A DNA stretch of 64,000 nt from a virus, in the IMG/VR virus record IMGVR_UViG_3300042398_000319, positions 1 to 64,000 of that record; one strand, 5' to 3'. The notes beneath the pieces are model-generated. The model was not told the DNA's origin. It worked only from the letters and a program-made list of their open reading frames with translations, and did no database searches. Below, in pieces: positions 34,187 through 43,117 of the stretch (positions are counted from its first letter, which is position 1; each line of letters begins with the position of its first letter). Both the position numbers and the translations under genes were made by a program.

Positions 34187-34674
34187 ATGTTTTCTTCTTA
34201 GACAAAGACCCTGCAGAATGTGCTAAGGGTCACTACGATACTCATGTAGTAAAGATGATTCTAGAGTCAGCTCAGTTATTGTCTACTGCTCATCACTTGT
34301 GTGGTGATGGTGGACCATATAAAGTTACTCACCAGAATCATCCTTCAGCTGTATGGGTTAGACAATCGGTGGCTCATTATAGTTGGTTGTATATTCTTAT
34401 GCTAGAGCTAGGTAAGGAATATACACACCGATTTGGTAAAAAACATAAGACAATCCGAGAACACAAGGACTCTTTGTTCTTTACACCAAGAGACATTAAA
34501 GCACTAGGGTGGCAAGACCCACCTTTAGCTATGCCCGAGCATTGTCAATTAGATAGTGCCGTTGAATCCTATAGAAATTATTATTTAACAGAAAAGATAA
34601 ATTTAATGAAATACACAAAGAGGAATGCCCCTTGGTGGATGCAAAAACAGATCGCTACGATTCCCTCTATTTAG
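34183..34674 (+). CDS. Conserved phage protein (HVVKMILE family, 163 aa)
   Basis: Blocks FFLDKDPAECAKGHYDTHVV, KMILESAQLLSTAHH, HPSAVWVRQSVAHYSWLY, PPLAMPEHCQ and YRNYYLTEK define a family I have seen in many lytic phages without assigned function. Conserved His residues could be catalytic or metal-binding. It overlaps both neighbours inside the DNA metabolism operon. Confidence 0.75.
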   Translation: MNVFFLDKDPAECAKGHYDTHVVKMILESAQLLSTAHHLCGDGGPYKVTHQNHPSAVWVRQSVAHYSWLYILMLELGKEYTHRFGKKHKTIREHKDSLFFTPRDIKALGWQDPPLAMPEHCQLDSAVESYRNYYLTEKINLMKYTKRNAPWWMQKQIATIPSI

Positions 34675-35048
34675 ATCTAGCAAAAAGAATTGCTCTAATG
34701 TCCTATGCTGAGAAGCGTAAAGTTGGAGCAATTGCAGTAAAGAATAACAATATACTCAGTTTCGGGTTTAATGGGACACCTAAAGGCTTTCCTAATAAAT
34801 GCGAGAATGAGTATAATAAAACATTATCCTATGTAATTCATGCTGAAGCAAACCTTGTATCTAAGGCGGCTGCAGAAGGTTTGAGTTTAAAAGGATCAAC
34901 AGTATATGTAACAACTGCCCCTTGTGACAATTGTTCCTTATTACTTATCCAATCTGGTGTTGAGAGAGTTGTTTTCTCAGACAGATATAAAACAGATTCA
35001 GGTATTTTAACATTAATCCACAGTAATATAAGAGTACAACAAAAATGA
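34632..35048 (+). CDS. Deoxycytidylate (dCMP) deaminase
   Basis: 138 aa with the zinc deaminase motifs IHAEANLVSKA (His and catalytic Glu) and APCDNCSLLLIQSG (two Cys ligands). It converts dCMP to dUMP to feed dTTP synthesis. No ATG is available upstream of the core: a TTG at 34632 or GTG at 34635 follows AGAGGA at 7-10 bases. It overlaps the previous gene by 43 bases. Confidence 0.9.
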   Translation: MVDAKTDRYDSLYLDLAKRIALMSYAEKRKVGAIAVKNNNILSFGFNGTPKGFPNKCENEYNKTLSYVIHAEANLVSKAAAEGLSLKGSTVYVTTAPCDNCSLLLIQSGVERVVFSDRYKTDSGILTLIHSNIRVQQK

Positions 35049-35233
35049 AAAAATCACTAGTATATCAGGTTCCATCAGCAACATACACTTATCCTCGTGG
35101 TGATAAGTATTTGTATCTTAGTTTTGTAGATCGTCCTACAATTATTAAATACAAAGTTCGAAATAAAGTAGGTCAAAAGCTCCTTGCTCGTGTTAAAAAG
35201 TATGGCTATGAGAAAGTAACTTACCCAGTATGA
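35045..35233 (+). CDS. Small basic protein (62 aa)
   Basis: Overlaps both neighbours by ATGA. Lys/Arg/Tyr-rich with a KVRNKVGQKLLARVKKYG stretch; probably a small nucleic-acid-binding fold. The resemblance is of composition only; no family recognised. Confidence 0.65.
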   Translation: MKKSLVYQVPSATYTYPRGDKYLYLSFVDRPTIIKYKVRNKVGQKLLARVKKYGYEKVTYPV

Positions 35234-35931
35234 TTGCATTAGTAGACGGAGACGTTCTACTTTATCAGGCTATCTGGGGTACTGAAGACGTAGAAGAAGC
35301 TAAAATTAAATTAGACGAAGTTCTTCAAGCTGTTGTTGAAAACACCTTTTGCACTGATTACCTCATTGCAATTGGTGGTCCTAATAATTGGAGAGAAGAA
35401 TTTTTTTCAGAGTATAAAAAGAGTCCTTCGAGACTCGCATCTAAGAAAAATAGATCAGAATATTTTGATGAATTAAAAGAATGGTTTTGCCATCACCCTA
35501 ATGCTGTAGTTGCCCACGGATTTGAAGCAGATGACTTACTCCGAATTTGGTCACTAGAAGCTATTAGGGATGGTGATCCTTATATTGTGTGCACAATCGA
35601 CAAAGACCTAGATTGTATTCCTGGTAAACACTTTAAACCAGGACGAGATGAATATTATGAAGTAGATGAAGAGTCAGCAGACACTCACTATTGGAGACAG
35701 ATACTTACTGGCGATGCAGTAGATAATATTCCTGGACTTAATAAAGTAGGTCCAGTGAAGGCTAATAAGATCTTAGAGGGCTGTGATAATAATAAGAAAA
35801 GAAAGGCAGCAGTAATAAATGCTTACAAACAACATTATGGTGACCAGTGGAAACCTTATTTACTTGCCAATGGCAGGTTAATCCACATCTGGCGCTATAT
35901 TAATGACCACTTCCAAATCAAAGAAGGATAA
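35230..35931 (+). CDS. 5'-3' exonuclease, FEN/PIN family
   Basis: 233 aa with the FEN metal-site pattern: ALVDGDVLLYQA, EYKKSPSR, HGFEADDLLRI, CTIDKDLDCIPG and LTGDAVDNIPGLNKVGP, the last being a helix-hairpin-helix type DNA-binding motif. It corresponds to T7-like gp6-type or Pol I 5' nuclease domains, removing RNA primers and degrading 5' ends. It stands between dCMP deaminase and the GIY-YIG endonuclease. Confidence 0.93.
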   Translation: MIALVDGDVLLYQAIWGTEDVEEAKIKLDEVLQAVVENTFCTDYLIAIGGPNNWREEFFSEYKKSPSRLASKKNRSEYFDELKEWFCHHPNAVVAHGFEADDLLRIWSLEAIRDGDPYIVCTIDKDLDCIPGKHFKPGRDEYYEVDEESADTHYWRQILTGDAVDNIPGLNKVGPVKANKILEGCDNNKKRKAAVINAYKQHYGDQWKPYLLANGRLIHIWRYINDHFQIKEG

Positions 35932-36346
35932 CGGACACTGGAACTTTCCTGAGCAACTAGATCATGAAAATGCCTTTGGTTTTATCTATTTAATCAAAGA
36001 TACAACTACAGGTATGATGTATATCGGTAAAAAGATTTTCAGAGGTACTGGTAAACTCAATCGAGGTAAGCCAAGTAACTGGAGGGTCTATACAAGTTCA
36101 TCTAAGGATATTAATGCACTAATCGAAGAAAGAGGTATTAATTCCTTTGAGTTTTATGTGTTAGAACAATACTATACTAGAGGTGGTTTAAGTTGGGCAG
36201 AAACATGGTCACAATGTCATGTAGAGGTACCTACTAACAATCATATTTGGTATAACCGTTTTATTGACAAAGTTCAATGGAGATCTTCTGAGGTAGTCTC
36301 AGTGAGACATCGTAGAAGGTTAAATAAACTAGCAGGTTTAAAATAA
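35903..36346 (+). CDS. GIY-YIG-type endonuclease
   Basis: 147 aa. The N-terminal half reads GFIYLIKDTTTGMMYIGKK, a clear GIY-YIG start, followed by NWRVYTSSSKDI, the second conserved block. It may act as a junction or mismatch nuclease in the place where T7-like phages carry endonuclease I, or be of homing origin. Overlap with the exonuclease gene and position in the replication operon favour a replicative role. Confidence 0.8.
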   Translation: MTTSKSKKDNGHWNFPEQLDHENAFGFIYLIKDTTTGMMYIGKKIFRGTGKLNRGKPSNWRVYTSSSKDINALIEERGINSFEFYVLEQYYTRGGLSWAETWSQCHVEVPTNNHIWYNRFIDKVQWRSSEVVSVRHRRRLNKLAGLK

Positions 36347-36519
36347 TGAGATTAATTGGTTTTGTATTTGGTTTATGTTCTCTGGGAGTTCTTCTCACAC
36401 AGGCTATAAACTTATTGTCAACAGATGTATGGGGTTCATCAGATTTTTTGTTAATGTCTGTAGCCCTCAGTTTTATTTCAACAGGTTGTTTTGCAGTTAA
36501 TAAGGTATTAAACAATTAA
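36346..36519 (+). CDS. 57-aa membrane protein
   Basis: ATG overlapping the previous stop (TAATG) and ending one base before the primase-helicase start. Two hydrophobic helices (IGFVFGLCSLGVLL and FLLMSVALSFISTGCFAV). Resembles no family I know. Tight spacing supports it. Confidence 0.65.
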   Translation: MRLIGFVFGLCSLGVLLTQAINLLSTDVWGSSDFLLMSVALSFISTGCFAVNKVLNN

Positions 36520-36520
36520 A

Positions 36521-38149
36521 ATGGGAAAAATAGTTGTAAAGGATCAACCATGCCTAAGTGAAGACTGTGGTAGTAGTGATGCTAGACAGGTATATGAAGA
36601 TGGAACATCATACTGTTTTTCATGCAGAGGGTGGTTTCCAAATCAAGAAAAGGATACTTTTGTGTCAATTAAAAAGGAAAGTTATGGTAATGAAACACTA
36701 GGGGAAATTGCCAGTTATGCCGTAAGAGGTTTTGAAGATCGAAAGATCAAAAAGAAAATTACTGAATATTTTAATGTAAAGGTTACGGTAAATGAAAAGG
36801 GCGAAGTGGATTCGCATTATTACCCCTATGGTATTAATGAGATTACGGGCTATAAGAAACGTATTCTCCCAAAAGAGTTTACAGTTATCGGCAAGATTAA
36901 AAGTCTATTTGGACAAATGCAAGCGGGTAATGGGGGTAAACAGCTAGTAATTACCGAAGGTGAAATTGATGCATTAACAGTATCTCAAGCTTGGTTTGAT
37001 AAGTATGAAAAGATCTACCCAGTAGTATCTATTCCCTCTGCAAGCCAAACTAGTATTCTCCTTAACAATCGTGACTGGTTACGTAACTTTGACTCTGTAA
37101 TTATTTGGTTTGATAATGATGAGCCAGGCAAAGAGGCTGCTGATCGTGCTGCAAAGATTATTGGTTTTGACAAAGTAAAAATTGTTAAAAACACTAAACT
37201 TAAAGATGCTAATGAACTGTATCTTAAAGAAGGACACATGGCTGTTCTTGCACAGATTTGGGATGCACAGCCTTGGAGCCCAGTAGGTATTGTTAACTCA
37301 GCAGATACTTGGGATTTATATAAAGCAGAGTCAGAGATTGACTATGTGCCTTGGCCAGACTTTGCAGTAGAACTTAATAAAAAGATTTATGGTAGGTGCC
37401 TAGGTTCTATTACTGTACTTTGTTCAGGTACAGGTATGGGTAAGAGTTCATTCTTAAAAGAAGATCAATATCATTTACTTCAAACAACAAATGAGAAGAT
37501 TGGTATTTGTTCTTTGGAAGAAAGCGTCTCTGAAACAGTTGAAGGCATTATGGCATTACATCTAAACAAGCGTATTCAATTGCCTGATGTTGAAGTCAAT
37601 GAAGAAGAAGAGCGTACTGCTTGGTCAGAAACCATGGGTACAGGTAGAATTATGTTCCTAGACCATCAAGGTTCTATGGGAGATGATTCATTAATAGACA
37701 AGATGGAGTTTATGGCCTTAAGTGGGTGTAAATTTATTTATCTTGATCACATTACTATTGCAGTATCAGATGCTGAGGATAATGATGTAAATCGAGCTAC
37801 AGATAAGCTTATGTCAGACTTACTGAAGCTAGCTAAACGACATAGTGTGTGGATTGGTGTTGTTAGTCATTTAAGAAAGACAAACAATAACCAGAAGTCA
37901 TTTGAAGAGGGTGCTGTACCTTCAGACGATGATTTAAAAGGTTCAGGCTCATTAAAGCAAATTGGTGCACAATTAATTGCTATTAGCCGTAACAAGCTAG
38001 AGACTGACCCTATTCAACGACACACAAGTAAGTTATGGGTTTTAAAAGATCGTTGGACAGGTAGAACTGGCCCAATGGGTCAATACAGGTTTATAGAAGA
38101 TACTGGTAGATTAATTAACAGTGATTCATTTGAGGATTTAACAATATGA
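36521..38149 (+). CDS. Bifunctional DNA primase-helicase, T7 gp4-type
   Basis: 542 aa. Zinc-binding N-terminus with Cys11, Cys16, Cys32 and Cys35; Toprim domain with VITEGEIDALT (near 147) and WFDNDEPG (near 195); RecA-like helicase with Walker A GTGMGKSS (near 303), ICSLEES (H1a) and Walker B KFIYLDHITI. It unwinds the fork and lays primers for the family A polymerase. Similar in length to T7 gp4. The Cys spacing of the first pair is wider than in T7 (four residues). Confidence 0.95.
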   Translation: MGKIVVKDQPCLSEDCGSSDARQVYEDGTSYCFSCRGWFPNQEKDTFVSIKKESYGNETLGEIASYAVRGFEDRKIKKKITEYFNVKVTVNEKGEVDSHYYPYGINEITGYKKRILPKEFTVIGKIKSLFGQMQAGNGGKQLVITEGEIDALTVSQAWFDKYEKIYPVVSIPSASQTSILLNNRDWLRNFDSVIIWFDNDEPGKEAADRAAKIIGFDKVKIVKNTKLKDANELYLKEGHMAVLAQIWDAQPWSPVGIVNSADTWDLYKAESEIDYVPWPDFAVELNKKIYGRCLGSITVLCSGTGMGKSSFLKEDQYHLLQTTNEKIGICSLEESVSETVEGIMALHLNKRIQLPDVEVNEEEERTAWSETMGTGRIMFLDHQGSMGDDSLIDKMEFMALSGCKFIYLDHITIAVSDAEDNDVNRATDKLMSDLLKLAKRHSVWIGVVSHLRKTNNNQKSFEEGAVPSDDDLKGSGSLKQIGAQLIAISRNKLETDPIQRHTSKLWVLKDRWTGRTGPMGQYRFIEDTGRLINSDSFEDLTI

Positions 38150-38346
38150 GATACGCCATATTTGCCTTTGATGAATCAATTAATAAGTATAGTGAGTTTA
38201 TATATGATGATTATGAAGAATGTGAAACAGCACTAAGTATCTTTACTGATTACGAAGTTCCTGCGTTTATATGTGTTTCAGATGAGTCGATGAATGGTAA
38301 GATTGCAGAGGTGTTATTACGTCCTGGATCTTGCTTTAATGCCTAA
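38146..38346 (+). CDS. Hypothetical acidic protein (66 aa)
   Basis: Overlaps the primase-helicase stop by ATGA and the next start by 8 bases. Very acidic and Tyr/Phe-rich (YSEFIYDDYEECETALSIF). No family recognised. Confidence 0.6.
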   Translation: MRYAIFAFDESINKYSEFIYDDYEECETALSIFTDYEVPAFICVSDESMNGKIAEVLLRPGSCFNA

Positions 38347-40363
38347 CAATAAAAATAAGAAAATAATGAAATACTACGACATTGAAATTGATTTAGAAAA
38401 GGATAATCTTCTAACAGACTACGCCTTTGACATGGTCTTGGAGTTTTATGCACAGAATGCTGAAACTTCACCACAACAAGTTTATGCAAGGGCATGCCGT
38501 GCATGGAGCACATTTAAAGGTCAAACAGACTTAGCTTTAGCCCAAAGACTGTATGACTACATATCTAACAAATGGTTTATGTTTGCCTCACCAGTTTTGT
38601 CTAATGCACCTGACATCGATGGTAAAGGCAAAGGTATGCCAATCTCATGTTTTCTAACTTATGTACCTGATACTGTCCCTGGTCTTATTGATCATAGTTC
38701 TGAAATTCGCTGGCTATCAGTTATGGGTGGAGGCGTTGGCGGCCACTGGAGTGATATCCGGAGTGTGTCTGATATTGCTCCTGGTCCCATACCTTTTCTT
38801 TCAACTATTGATGCTGATATGACTGCCTACAGGCAAGGAAAAACACGCAAAGGATCTTATGCTGCATATCTCGATATTGACCACCCTGATATTCTTGAAT
38901 TTGTTAGCATTAGGGTACCCACAGGTGACAATAATCGTAAGTGCCTTAACTTACACAACGCTATTAATGTCACTGACTCTTTCATGGAAGCTGTCAAAGA
39001 AGGTAGAGAATATGAACTTGTTGATCCAAAGAAAGGACCCACAGGGGAGTTTCTCGATGCTCGAAAAGTATTTGGAAAGTTACTGGAGACTCGCTTTCGC
39101 ACAGGTGAGCCTTATCTTAATTTCATCGATACCGCTAATGATGCATTACCACAACAGCTAAAAAGCAAAGGATTAAAAATTCACGGAAGTAATCTGTGTA
39201 ATGAAATCCATTTACCTACAGCTGAGGGTCGAACTGCAGTATGTTGCCTAAGCTCTGTTAACCTAGAGTACTTTGATCAATGGAAAGACACTAGTATGGT
39301 TGCTGACTTAGTAACTATGCTAGACAATGTACTAGAATACTTTATTGAAAATGCTCCCGCAGCACTACATAGAGCTATTCTTTCAGCAAAGAGTGAGCGT
39401 TCTATTGGTCTAGGTGCAATGGGTTTCCATAACTACTTGCAAAGTAAAGCCATTCCTTTTGAGAGTGAATTGGCAAGTAAATTAAATATTGAAATCTTTA
39501 AACACATCAAAACTGAGGCAAGGAATGTATCTAATTCCCTAGCCGAAAAGCGTGGACCTGCTCCTGATATGAGTCCACTAATGATTCGTCATTCACATTT
39601 GCTAGCTATTGCTCCAAATGCCTCCTCTGGTATTTTGCTATCAACCTCACCTTCTATTGAGCCAAATAAAGCTAATGCTTACACTCATCGTACTCGTGCA
39701 GGATCTTTTCTAGTTAAAAATAAGTATCTTGAGCAATACTTAGAGGGTATCAATCATAATACGAGTGAAGTATGGTCAAACATTATTACTAATAGTGGTT
39801 CGGTTCAACACCTACCTTTCTTAGATAATAATGCAAAGGCTGTATTTAAGACTAGTTTCGAATTAGATCAGAATTGGATTGTAAAGCATGCTGGTGATCG
39901 GCAAAAATATATTTGCCAAGGTCAATCAGTAAACTTGTTCTTCCCTGCAGGTGTTGATCGCTCTGTAGTTAAGAATGCTCATATTTATGCGTGGGAAGCT
40001 GGGCTCAAAGGTCTGTATTACTTACGTACAGAGGCTAAAGTTCGTGCCGAGAATGTTTCACAAAAGGTTGAGGAAAACAAATTGAAAGAAGTTAAAGAAA
40101 CTATTATCTATGGAAAACCAAACTGCCCCCAATGCACAATGGCAAAGTCCTTGCTTGAATCAAAAGGAATTGCTTATTCTTATGTTGACATCACTACAAC
40201 AGGTAAGTCAGCAGCAGAAATTACTGGAAGAGCAGATGTCCGTTCTCTCCCACAAGTTTACCTTGATGGAACGTACGTTGGCGGATTTACGGAACTCTAC
40301 GCTAAACTCACTACCCCAAGTGAAGTTGTAGAAGATAACGAATGCAAGGCATGTGAAGGTTAA
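38339..40363 (+). CDS. nrdA: Ribonucleotide reductase large subunit fused to glutaredoxin
   Basis: About 674 aa from ATG 38339 (ATG 38366 is an alternative). Class I large-subunit features: MFASPVLSNA, GMPISCFLTYVPDT, VMGGGVGGHW, ANDALP, GSNLCNEIHLP and AVCCLSSVNL around the catalytic cysteines, and SSGILLSTSPSIEPNKANAY. No N-terminal ATP-cone is seen. After residue 590 comes a whole glutaredoxin domain with IIYGKPNCPQC (CPQC at 596-599) and RSLPQVYLDG. The very end, CKAC at 669-672, looks like the redox tail of NrdA. The enzyme therefore carries its own reducing partner. Confidence 0.95.
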   Translation: MPNNKNKKIMKYYDIEIDLEKDNLLTDYAFDMVLEFYAQNAETSPQQVYARACRAWSTFKGQTDLALAQRLYDYISNKWFMFASPVLSNAPDIDGKGKGMPISCFLTYVPDTVPGLIDHSSEIRWLSVMGGGVGGHWSDIRSVSDIAPGPIPFLSTIDADMTAYRQGKTRKGSYAAYLDIDHPDILEFVSIRVPTGDNNRKCLNLHNAINVTDSFMEAVKEGREYELVDPKKGPTGEFLDARKVFGKLLETRFRTGEPYLNFIDTANDALPQQLKSKGLKIHGSNLCNEIHLPTAEGRTAVCCLSSVNLEYFDQWKDTSMVADLVTMLDNVLEYFIENAPAALHRAILSAKSERSIGLGAMGFHNYLQSKAIPFESELASKLNIEIFKHIKTEARNVSNSLAEKRGPAPDMSPLMIRHSHLLAIAPNASSGILLSTSPSIEPNKANAYTHRTRAGSFLVKNKYLEQYLEGINHNTSEVWSNIITNSGSVQHLPFLDNNAKAVFKTSFELDQNWIVKHAGDRQKYICQGQSVNLFFPAGVDRSVVKNAHIYAWEAGLKGLYYLRTEAKVRAENVSQKVEENKLKEVKETIIYGKPNCPQCTMAKSLLESKGIAYSYVDITTTGKSAAEITGRADVRSLPQVYLDGTYVGGFTELYAKLTTPSEVVEDNECKACEG

Positions 40364-40364
40364 T

Positions 40365-41315
40365 ATGGCTACACTAACAGAGTTTAATAAAACATACAAA
40401 CCTTTCTTACATGACTGGGCAGTTGATATCACAAAGAAACATGAAGAAATTCATTGGACTGAAGATGAAGCTGACTTGTCTGAAGATGTGTCTGACTGGA
40501 AACTAAAACTTGATGAAGGCGAAAAAGAGTTTATTACAAATATTCTCCGATTGTTTACTCAAGGTGATGTTCAAGTCGGACAAAATTATTACGACTATTT
40601 AATCCCAAAGTTTAAGAACAATGAAGTACGTGTTATGCTTGGTTCCTTTGCTTCTCGTGAAGGTACACATCAACGAGCATACGCACTACTAAATGACACA
40701 CTTGGATTGCCTGATGAAGAGTATCACAAGTTTCTAGAGTATAAAGAGATGTCCGAGAAAATTGACTTTATGCAAAGTAATGATACTAATAGCCAGACAG
40801 GTGTAGCACTTGCTCTTGCTAAGGGTGTTATGAATGAAGGTGTAGCTTTGTTTGCCTCATTTGTTATGTTACTGAATTTCCAACGATTTGGTAAAATGAA
40901 AGGCATGGGTACTGTAGTAGAGTGGTCTATTCGTGATGAAACAGTGCACGTAGAGGGTGGTGCTCGATTGTTCCGAGAGTTTTGTAATGAACACCCAAGA
41001 ATTATCAATGATGAACTTAAGTCTAAGATTTATCAGATGGCAAGAGACGCAGTTGATCTTGAAGATAAATTTATTGAACTTGCCTTTGCTAATTACAAAA
41101 TTGAAGGTATTAGTAAAGAAGATGTAAAGAGTTACATTCGCTATATTAGTGATCGTAGACTACTACAACTAGGTTTAAAGACTATCTTTGACCATCGAGA
41201 CAATCCAATGCCTTGGCTAGACTGGGTTCTCTCAGGTGTCTCTCATGACAACTTCTTTGAGAAGCGTGTTACAGAGTACAGTGTTAATGGCATGAACGGA
41301 GATTGGGACTGGTAA
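40365..41315 (+). CDS. nrdB: Ribonucleotide reductase small subunit
   Basis: 316 aa from the ATG one base after the large-subunit stop, with AAGG 5 bases upstream. Iron-ligand blocks are ASREGTHQRAY (Glu, His and the radical Tyr in the E-x2-H-x3-Y pattern), GVALFASFVM and SIRDETVHVEGG. It forms the di-iron tyrosyl radical for the partner encoded just before. Supplies deoxynucleotides for phage DNA. Confidence 0.95.
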   Translation: MATLTEFNKTYKPFLHDWAVDITKKHEEIHWTEDEADLSEDVSDWKLKLDEGEKEFITNILRLFTQGDVQVGQNYYDYLIPKFKNNEVRVMLGSFASREGTHQRAYALLNDTLGLPDEEYHKFLEYKEMSEKIDFMQSNDTNSQTGVALALAKGVMNEGVALFASFVMLLNFQRFGKMKGMGTVVEWSIRDETVHVEGGARLFREFCNEHPRIINDELKSKIYQMARDAVDLEDKFIELAFANYKIEGISKEDVKSYIRYISDRRLLQLGLKTIFDHRDNPMPWLDWVLSGVSHDNFFEKRVTEYSVNGMNGDWDW

Positions 41316-41560
41316 TGACTCCATCGGATAAAATTAAACTAACAAATATGGTTGATCAAGGTGTTAACCATACACTAGCTACTTTAGATATAACAGATCG
41401 AGAAGAGATTATGAATCACTTTGAGAGAGTGGCATTGTCTATTGTAGAGGGCTCTAACCCTGAAGACTCTGAAGAGTTAGTAAAATTCTTTTCAGTGTAT
41501 CTTCAGAAAAAGGCTGATAAGTTAGGTGTTAAACGTAGTTACGCAGATGAGCAAAAATAA
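41315..41560 (+). CDS. Hypothetical helical protein (81 aa)
   Basis: Starts in the TAATG of the small-subunit gene. Acidic, alpha-helical, with repeated Leu/Val spacing and a Lys-rich end. Not recognised; co-expressed with ribonucleotide reductase. Confidence 0.65.
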   Translation: MTPSDKIKLTNMVDQGVNHTLATLDITDREEIMNHFERVALSIVEGSNPEDSEELVKFFSVYLQKKADKLGVKRSYADEQK

Positions 41561-41741
41561 TAATAATAATTGGCAGGAATTAGAACGTGAAGAAAAGCAA
41601 TTTAAAGATGAGCGAACCTCTCATTCAGACAGACACAAACGACCCTATAAGCGAGAGCGACAGCAAGGACGTTGGTGGGACGAGTACAGCTCAGAAGAAG
41701 ACGAAGATGACTCTATTGGAGGAAATCAAAACAATAGTTAG
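41547..41741 (+). CDS. Charged low-complexity protein (64 aa)
   Basis: From the ATG at 41547 the product is almost wholly charged or polar: NNNNNW, then ERERQQGRWW and SSEEDEDD. Most of this frame overlaps the next gene in another frame (155 bases), so only one of the two may be real here. Possible RNA-binding or disordered protein. Confidence 0.4.
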   Translation: MSKNNNNNWQELEREEKQFKDERTSHSDRHKRPYKRERQQGRWWDEYSSEEDEDDSIGGNQNNS

Positions 41742-42045
41742 TAAAAGCACAGTTCATGTGTCTGAGTTTAGGTTAGTTGTAGATGAAATTAATAAAACTA
41801 CTACTCAGCTTATTGAAGATCTATGGCCTACTGGTATTACATTCATTGTAAGCGGAACAGATTTAGTTGCACTAAATGAACTAAACAATAAAATTATTAA
41901 TCGGTCAGGATCTATTGGTCGATGGAAGGTAACACTTCCAGCTGATATTATTCTAGAACCCGCAGAGTTATTTATTTCAACTAAGGAATTATCACATGAG
42001 CAAACTATTCGGTTGCCAGTTCAACAAGTACTCAAGTGTGCTTAA
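41587..42045 (+). CDS. Hypothetical protein (152 aa, GTG start)
   Basis: GTG at 41587 has AGGA 8 bases upstream; ATG 41608 and ATG 41711 are alternatives. The first 40 residues are polar and overlap the previous frame. The rest is a folded beta-alpha domain (FRLVVDEINKTTTQLIEDL, TFIVSGTDLVALNEL). It also overlaps the ClpP-like gene by 50 bases. Not recognised. Confidence 0.6.
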   Translation: MKKSNLKMSEPLIQTDTNDPISESDSKDVGGTSTAQKKTKMTLLEEIKTIVSKSTVHVSEFRLVVDEINKTTTQLIEDLWPTGITFIVSGTDLVALNELNNKIINRSGSIGRWKVTLPADIILEPAELFISTKELSHEQTIRLPVQQVLKCA

Positions 42046-42679
42046 CGCTAAAGCTAAACCTAAATCGCCTGAAGCACCAGACTCCCCTAATCCACCTCAA
42101 CCTGTAACTCAGGAAGATAATGATGGGGGCTATTACTGGTTCGGTAAAAATATTATGCGTAATGGCGTAATGTATCTTATGGGAGAAATAGAAGACGATT
42201 CTGTACAGCCTATTATTATGGCTATTATGGAATATAACCTAATGGCTAAACAGGATCAACCAGATAAACTTGTATTGTTTATTAACAGTCCAGGTGGATT
42301 TGTTTCCTCAGCATACCATTTAATTGATACTATTAAACAGTCCAATATTCCAGTAGTTACTATTGGTACTGGTGAAGTAGCTTCAGCAGGTGTTATGTTG
42401 TTGATGTCAGGAAATAAGGGTATGCGCTTTATTACTGAAAATTGCTCTGTAATGTCACATCAATTCTCTCGTGGAGTTGTTGGTAAAGAACATGAGATAG
42501 CTGCAGCCTCAAAAGACTTTCATCTAGATTCGCTAAGAATGTTAAATCATTATCGCAAATGTACAGGTAAGTCTGTTACATATATTCGTAAGCATTTGTT
42601 ACAACAATCAGATTGTTTCTTCTCTCCAGATGAAGCAGTTACACATGGTATTGTAGATGAAGTAATTAAGAATCCGTAA
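41996..42679 (+). CDS. clpP: ClpP-like serine protease
   Basis: 227 aa with AAGGA before the ATG. The ClpP fold core is clear: KLVLFINSPGGFVSSAYHLID, then GEVASAGVMLLMSG with the catalytic Ser near 130, VMSHQFSRGVVG with the catalytic His near 155, and SDCFFSPDEAVTHGIVDEV with the Asp near 206. The first 45 residues are a Pro-rich extension. Phage homologues may act as prohead proteases or with host ClpX/A; its place here, far from the portal, favours the second. The partner is unknown. Confidence 0.9.
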   Translation: MSKLFGCQFNKYSSVLNAKAKPKSPEAPDSPNPPQPVTQEDNDGGYYWFGKNIMRNGVMYLMGEIEDDSVQPIIMAIMEYNLMAKQDQPDKLVLFINSPGGFVSSAYHLIDTIKQSNIPVVTIGTGEVASAGVMLLMSGNKGMRFITENCSVMSHQFSRGVVGKEHEIAAASKDFHLDSLRMLNHYRKCTGKSVTYIRKHLLQQSDCFFSPDEAVTHGIVDEVIKNP

Positions 42680-42683
42680 ACCA

Positions 42684-42715
42684 AGCCCTGACTAGAAATA
42701 GTTGGGGCTATTTTA
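42684..42715 (+). terminator. Terminator after the ClpP-like gene
   Basis: AGCCCTGACTA pairs with TAGTTGGGGCT (11 bp, two G-U) around a GAAA tetraloop, followed by ATTTTATT. It closes the replication and nucleotide module before the accessory block. Confidence 0.9.
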
Positions 42716-42726
42716 TTAAGGAACAC

Positions 42727-42918
42727 ATGATAAGTGAAAAAGATATTGAAGATTGGTTACATTATGAATTAAAAGAAGTGTCTAAAGAAATCAATGATAA
42801 CTATTGGAAATTCTCTGCCTCATTTGGCACAGATAAGGAATTACTCATGCAATACGAGAGTAGTGTAAATAGGCTAAAACGTATTTTAGAAAGACTTAAT
42901 GGTAACAATCCCAACTGA
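42727..42918 (+). CDS. Hypothetical helical protein (63 aa)
   Basis: First gene after the terminator, with AAGGAACAC before the ATG. All-helical and charged (KDIEDWLHYELKEVSKEI). Not recognised. It overlaps the next gene. Confidence 0.65.
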   Translation: MISEKDIEDWLHYELKEVSKEINDNYWKFSASFGTDKELLMQYESSVNRLKRILERLNGNNPN

Positions 42919-43117
42919 AAACTATAAACTATTGCTTAAACTTTTAGATCGATTTAAAGAGGAACGTGAAACAAATGATAAAATGAGTCAATTCGAAAAT
43001 GGATATGCTTGTGCTAGTCATTATGCTTATGACGCACTTTACGAAGCATTAGAATCATTACCTAAATTAAATAAGGTTTGTGCATTATGTAAGAAGGATG
43101 TAACAGATGGCATCTAA
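42899..43117 (+). CDS. Small protein with C-terminal CxxC (72 aa)
   Basis: Helical body and a CALCKKD motif at the end that could bind zinc together with the Cys of NGYACASHY. No family recognised. Overlaps both neighbours. Confidence 0.6.
   Translation: MVTIPTENYKLLLKLLDRFKEERETNDKMSQFENGYACASHYAYDALYEALESLPKLNKVCALCKKDVTDGI

Noticed and set aside
34183-34674. Pyrimidine-dimer glycosylase (T4 endonuclease V-like) for the 163-aa protein
   Set aside because: Such a label came to mind for the family, but the sequence shows no resemblance to the T4 enzyme, so it was left as conserved unknown.
42043-42056. AACGCTAAAGCTAAA as promoter core
   Set aside because: Only ACGCTAAAG matches; the AGGG part is absent and the site lies in coding sequence.
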